A stretch of DNA of 64,000 bases, from positions 124,001 to 188,000 of the forward strand of contig NZ_FQWT01000008.1 in assembly GCF_900129755.1 (NCBI RefSeq), in the 5' to 3' direction. This document shows positions 61,499 through 64,000 of this stretch, in pieces. Position 1 is the first letter of the stretch. Each line of letters opens with the position of its first letter. The position numbers were made by a program, and so were the translations under genes. The stretch comes from Chryseobacterium oranimense (GTDB lineage: Bacteria > Bacteroidota > Bacteroidia > Flavobacteriales > Weeksellaceae). Below the pieces are notes generated by a model, which had not been told where the DNA came from, did not search any database, and saw only the letters and a program-made list of their open reading frames with translations.

Positions 61499-61997
61499 CT
61501 ACTATTTCCTGAACAATATCTTCCGGGGTTCTTGAATCTGTATTGATGCTGTACTGTGCTTTGCTGTAAAATGCATTTCTTTCAAACAAATGTTTAGCGA
61601 TGAACTCAGGCAGATCTTCATCCGGAATATTGGCTATCAGCGGTCTTTTTTCTTTCTGCTTGGAAAGTCTTTCGTATAATGTACTGACGGAAGCCCTTAA
61701 AAAAATACTTTTTGAGCTGTGGTTGATAATTTCCATATTATTATAATAGACCGGCGTCCCTCCTCCCAGGCTTAAAACCACATTTTCTTCCGAAGCAAGA
61801 ATTTCCTCCAGCGCCTCTCTTTCCAGCTTTCTAAACTGAATTTCCCCCTTTTTTTCGAAAATTTCTGGAATGGTTAATTTATTTCTCCTGGAAATCTCTT
61901 TATCGAGGTCAATGAGTTTAAAATTTATTTTATCGCTTAAAATTTTGGAAATGTGAGATTTGCCACATCCCATGTATCCGATCAGTGAAATAACCAT
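61482..61997 (-). CDS. aroK: Shikimate kinase
   Basis: 171 aa. P-loop LIGYMGCGKSHISKIL (about residues 5-20), shikimate-binding DLDKEISRRN (about 31-40) and LGGGTPVYYNN (about 76-86), followed by the lid region (SKQKEKRPLIANIP). Phosphorylates shikimate in aromatic amino acid synthesis. Length normal. Monocistronic. Confidence 0.92.
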   Translation of the reverse strand: MVISLIGYMGCGKSHISKILSDKINFKLIDLDKEISRRNKLTIPEIFEKKGEIQFRKLEREALEEILASEENVVLSLGGGTPVYYNNMEIINHSSKSIFLRASVSTLYERLSKQKEKRPLIANIPDEDLPEFIAKHLFERNAFYSKAQYSINTDSRTPEDIVQEIVEKLYL

Positions 61998-62029
61998 GAA
62001 TTTTTTTTAAACAAATTTGCAAAAAAGTT

Positions 62030-62058
62030 TTGAGATAATGAAAAAACGCCTATCTTTG
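62030..62058 (+). promoter_or_regulatory. Promoter of tRNA operon
   Basis: TTG (62030-62032), 18-nt spacer, TATCTTTG (62051-62058), 54 nt before the first tRNA-Lys. Confidence 0.75.
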
Positions 62059-62111
62059 CACCACTGAAAACGAGGGATATTATTCAAATATAAATCGTTT
62101 ATAAAGTGGCC

Positions 62112-62184
62112 GACTCGGTAGCTCAGCTGGTAGAGCAATACACTTTTAATGTATGGGTCCTGGGTTCGAATCCCAGCCGGGTCA
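62112..62184 (+). tRNA. tRNA-Lys(TTT)
   Basis: Canonical cloverleaf GACTCGG/CCGGGTC acceptor, D-arm GCTC/GAGC, anticodon loop CTTTTAA (TTT), T-loop TTCGAAT. First of three identical tRNA-Lys genes; CCA is not encoded. Confidence 0.97.
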
Positions 62185-62220
62185 CAAGCGAAAAAATTAC
62201 TGGATTTTTGTAATTTTATA

Positions 62221-62303
62221 GCCTGCGTGGTGAAATTGGTAGACACGCCATCTTGAGGGGGTGGTTTCCTAAGGATGTGCTGGTTCGAGTCCAGTCGCAG
62301 GCA
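62221..62303 (+). tRNA. tRNA-Leu(GAG)
   Basis: Class II tRNA with acceptor GCCTGCG/CGCAGGC, anticodon loop TTGAGGG (anticodon GAG), long variable arm and T-loop TTCGAGT. Lies between the first and second tRNA-Lys genes and is probably co-transcribed. Confidence 0.95.
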
Positions 62304-62358
62304 CTGCAAAGAAAATTTTATAATTAACAATGAAGTTATTTCATTTTTAATTGTGGCC

Positions 62359-62431
62359 GACTCGGTAGCTCAGCTGGTAGAGCAATACACTTTTAATGTA
62401 TGGGTCCTGGGTTCGAATCCCAGCCGGGTCA
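62359..62431 (+). tRNA. tRNA-Lys(TTT), second copy
   Basis: Identical to the tRNA-Lys at 62112. Followed by the terminator at 62488-62519. Confidence 0.97.
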
Positions 62432-62487
62432 CAAGTTTACTGAAAAGTAAATTTTTTTCATATTAATATTTTGTGATTTGGTGTTTC

Positions 62488-62519
62488 AAAGGTCTCGTAA
62501 GAGACCTTTGATTTTTTTT
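62488..62519 (+). terminator. Terminator after second tRNA-Lys
   Basis: AAAGGTCTC/GAGACCTTT 9-bp stem with GTAA loop and eight T. Confidence 0.92.
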
Positions 62520-62529
62520 ATAATTACTA

Positions 62530-62560
62530 TTGCAGGAATAAAAAAAGATTTATATCTTTG
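62530..62560 (+). promoter_or_regulatory. Promoter of third tRNA-Lys
   Basis: TTG (62530-62532), 20-nt spacer, TATCTTTG (62553-62560). Confidence 0.65.
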
Positions 62561-62609
62561 CACCGCTTTAAAAACGATATCAGAAACGTTAATCGTTTTA
62601 TTTGTGGCC

Positions 62610-62682
62610 GACTCGGTAGCTCAGCTGGTAGAGCAATACACTTTTAATGTATGGGTCCTGGGTTCGAATCCCAGCCGGGTCA
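62610..62682 (+). tRNA. tRNA-Lys(TTT), third copy
   Basis: Identical tRNA-Lys with its own promoter and terminator (62739-62769). Confidence 0.97.
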
Positions 62683-62738
62683 CTAATTTACTGAAAAGTA
62701 AATTTTTTTCATATTAATATTTTGTGATTTGGTGTTTC

Positions 62739-62769
62739 AAAGGTCTCTTACGAGACCTTTGATTTTTTT
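62739..62769 (+). terminator. Terminator after third tRNA-Lys
   Basis: Same 9-bp stem as at 62488 but with the loop TTAC, i.e. the whole hairpin is the reverse complement of the earlier one. Confidence 0.92.
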
Positions 62770-62871
62770 ATTATATGCAGTTTTATGAAAAAGAAAAACT
62801 CTGATTATATTAACCAGAGTTGAGTTTTTATAAAAAAAGTAACGATGTATTTTTGTTGAACAATTGTTTAA

Positions 62872-63720
62872 TTAATCCAGGTGCATATTGTCAATAAGCC
62901 TCACTCCATCTACTACAACCACGATAAATGCTCTGTAATTCCTGTCTTTATAGAAAAAATCTGTTTCTTTTAAAGTGTTTTCATCGGCAATCAGGAAATA
63001 TTCCAATTTCATTCCCTGTTGCTGGTCAAAAATATCTGTTACTCTTTCTTTTATTTCAGGAATGGTGATCACGCGGAACCAATCGTTTACCTTAACCAGG
63101 GTTTCGTAAATCACCTTTGAGGCTTCTTTCCTGTCTTCATGAAGTCTTTGGTTTCTTGAGCTCAAAGCCAGGCCATTTTCAGCTCTGTAAATAGAAACTC
63201 CTATGATCTTTACCGGAAGATGTTTCTTTTCAACCATTTTTTTAATGATGGCAAGCTGCTGGAAATCTTTTTCCCCGAAATACGCATGGTCCGGTTTTAC
63301 CTGTCTGAAAAGCTCTTCTACCACAGTTCCCACTCCATCAAAGTGTCCGGGTCTTGACTTTCCTTCCATCTCGTTTTCCAGTCCGTCGAAATCATAATGC
63401 CGGCTTTCTGTTTTTTCAGGGTAAATGTCAGCTACTTCAGGAATGTAAACTGCATCCACCAATCCCGAATTTTCTAAGATAAGAATATCCCTGTTCACAT
63501 CTCTTGGATATTTCTCCAGGTCTTCCGGATTATTAAATTGGGTAGGATTTACAAAAATTGAAGAAATTACCAGGTCATTATCTTTTCTGGCTTCTTCATA
63601 CAGGGAAAGATGGCCTTTATGAAGCGCTCCCATAGTAGGGGCAAAGCCTATCTTTTTACCCATTTCTTTCTGTCTTTCAATGAAATCCTGAAGGGTTTTC
63701 TTATTCTTTATAACTTCCAT
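62872..63720 (-). CDS. panC: Pantothenate synthetase (pantoate-beta-alanine ligase)
   Basis: 282 aa. ATP-dependent ligation of pantoate and beta-alanine. FAPTMGALHKGHLSLY (about residues 26-41) with the HxGH motif, FVNPTQFNNPEDLEKYPRD, and HAYFGEKDFQQLAIIKKM with the KMSKS-like region later. C-terminal domain DSMxxx is VDGVRLIDNMHLD, typical. Divergent from the glycogen synthase gene. Cytoplasmic. Confidence 0.95.
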   Translation of the reverse strand: MEVIKNKKTLQDFIERQKEMGKKIGFAPTMGALHKGHLSLYEEARKDNDLVISSIFVNPTQFNNPEDLEKYPRDVNRDILILENSGLVDAVYIPEVADIYPEKTESRHYDFDGLENEMEGKSRPGHFDGVGTVVEELFRQVKPDHAYFGEKDFQQLAIIKKMVEKKHLPVKIIGVSIYRAENGLALSSRNQRLHEDRKEASKVIYETLVKVNDWFRVITIPEIKERVTDIFDQQQGMKLEYFLIADENTLKETDFFYKDRNYRAFIVVVVDGVRLIDNMHLD

Positions 63721-63844
63721 AGTTTATTTTAATACTAATTCAAAAATACTAAAAATATCATATAATTATATGAGTTTTTAATAATTTGAAAATGGGAATT
63801 ATCGTAAAAAAATGTTAATTAAAATAATGTTGAATGTTTTTTTG

Positions 63845-63852
63845 TAATTTTG
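63845..63852 (+). promoter_or_regulatory. -7 element of the rightmost gene
   Basis: TAATTTTG, matching TAnnTTTG, 38 nt before the start codon. Confidence 0.6.
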
Positions 63853-63890
63853 CACATTAAAGCATTTTTACAAAAATATAGATAGAATTT

Positions 63891-64000
63891 ATGCCGAATC
63901 AAAAAATACTGTACATTACTACAGAGATGTATCCATATCAGGAAGATACGAATATGGCTGCATTGGTAAACAAAATGGCACTTAAGATGCACAATGAAGG
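63891..64000 (+). CDS. Glycogen/starch synthase, N-terminal fragment
   Basis: Only the first 36 codons are in the window (begins MPNQKILYITTEMYPYQE). The start fits the GT5 glycogen synthase pattern, in which an early strand is followed by ADP-glucose binding loop residues. In this lineage it often adjoins panC. Partial at the right edge. Confidence 0.65.
   Translation, partial: MPNQKILYITTEMYPYQEDTNMAALVNKMALKMHNE

Larger units (their letters stand above)
62353..62772 (+). repeat. Tandem duplication of tRNA-Lys unit with terminator
   Basis: 62353-62519 and 62604-62769 (tRNA-Lys, about 75 nt of spacer, terminator) are nearly identical; they differ at a few bases after the tRNA and in the terminator loop, which is reversed (GTAA in copy 1, TTAC in copy 2). 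Confidence 0.9.

Noticed and set aside
1..64000. CRISPR arrays or prophage
   Set aside because: No regularly spaced direct repeats with unique spacers, no phage structural genes and no integrase with attachment repeats were seen.

Overview
The window looks like chromosomal DNA of a Flavobacteriia bacterium, most likely Chryseobacterium or a close relative. The evidence is the low GC content, the Bacteroidetes-type promoters (TTG, then 17-20 nt, then TAnnTTTG), the type IX secretion proteins (PorZ, type A and type B sorting domains), TerD/TelA/TerC stress proteins, runs of POT peptide transporters and a DPP-IV type peptidase. The genus is an inference.

Layout. 1-741 is a non-coding array of tRNA-like modules in which the 3' half of each tRNA precedes the 5' half, i.e. 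circularly permuted order; two small HTH genes on the minus strand (783-1574) point towards it. 2182-3714 is a SulP transporter. 4078-6420 is a second-type elongation factor G with its own promoter, a 28-codon leader ORF and overlapping terminator/antiterminator helices, which looks like a transcription attenuator. 6646-12752 is a Ter stress cluster (HAD, phosphoribosyltransferase, TerD, TelA, unknown, TerD, TerC). 12851-13907 is a TetR-DUF1348 unit with a palindromic operator.

13964-31297 mixes stress and metabolic genes: catalase-like protein, FKBP, an Rrf2 regulator with matching operators before itself and before the SDR-MBL pair it probably controls, M23 peptidase, gpsA, mqo, an AadS-like adenylyltransferase, GMC oxidoreductase, a frameshifted GNAT, an SDR and a GH63-like hydrolase. 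31335-36969 holds recO-porZ, a 5'-nucleotidase split into two genes, and dapA. 37901-38921 is an AraC-type HTH gene overlapping a receiver-like gene that lacks the phosphoacceptor aspartate.

39521-50684 is a minus-strand block: recG, thioredoxin, three POT transporters with a PDDEXK (YhcG/DUF1016) nuclease gene between the first two, and a DPP-IV peptidase, together a peptide-use cluster. 50805-60975 has small unknowns, a short alpha-glucan phosphorylase, a possible nuclease, a T9SS type B surface protein, mtaB, an FMN glutamate-synthase-like protein and a lipoprotein. 61031-64000 has an S4 protein, aroK, four canonical tRNAs (three identical tRNA-Lys and one tRNA-Leu), panC and the start of a glycogen synthase gene. 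The four canonical tRNAs are a useful internal contrast to the permuted modules at the left end.

The two most unusual observations are the permuted tRNA-like array (1-741) and the leader-peptide attenuator in front of the EF-G paralogue (6222-6420). Both were read by eye and need folding and homologue searches.
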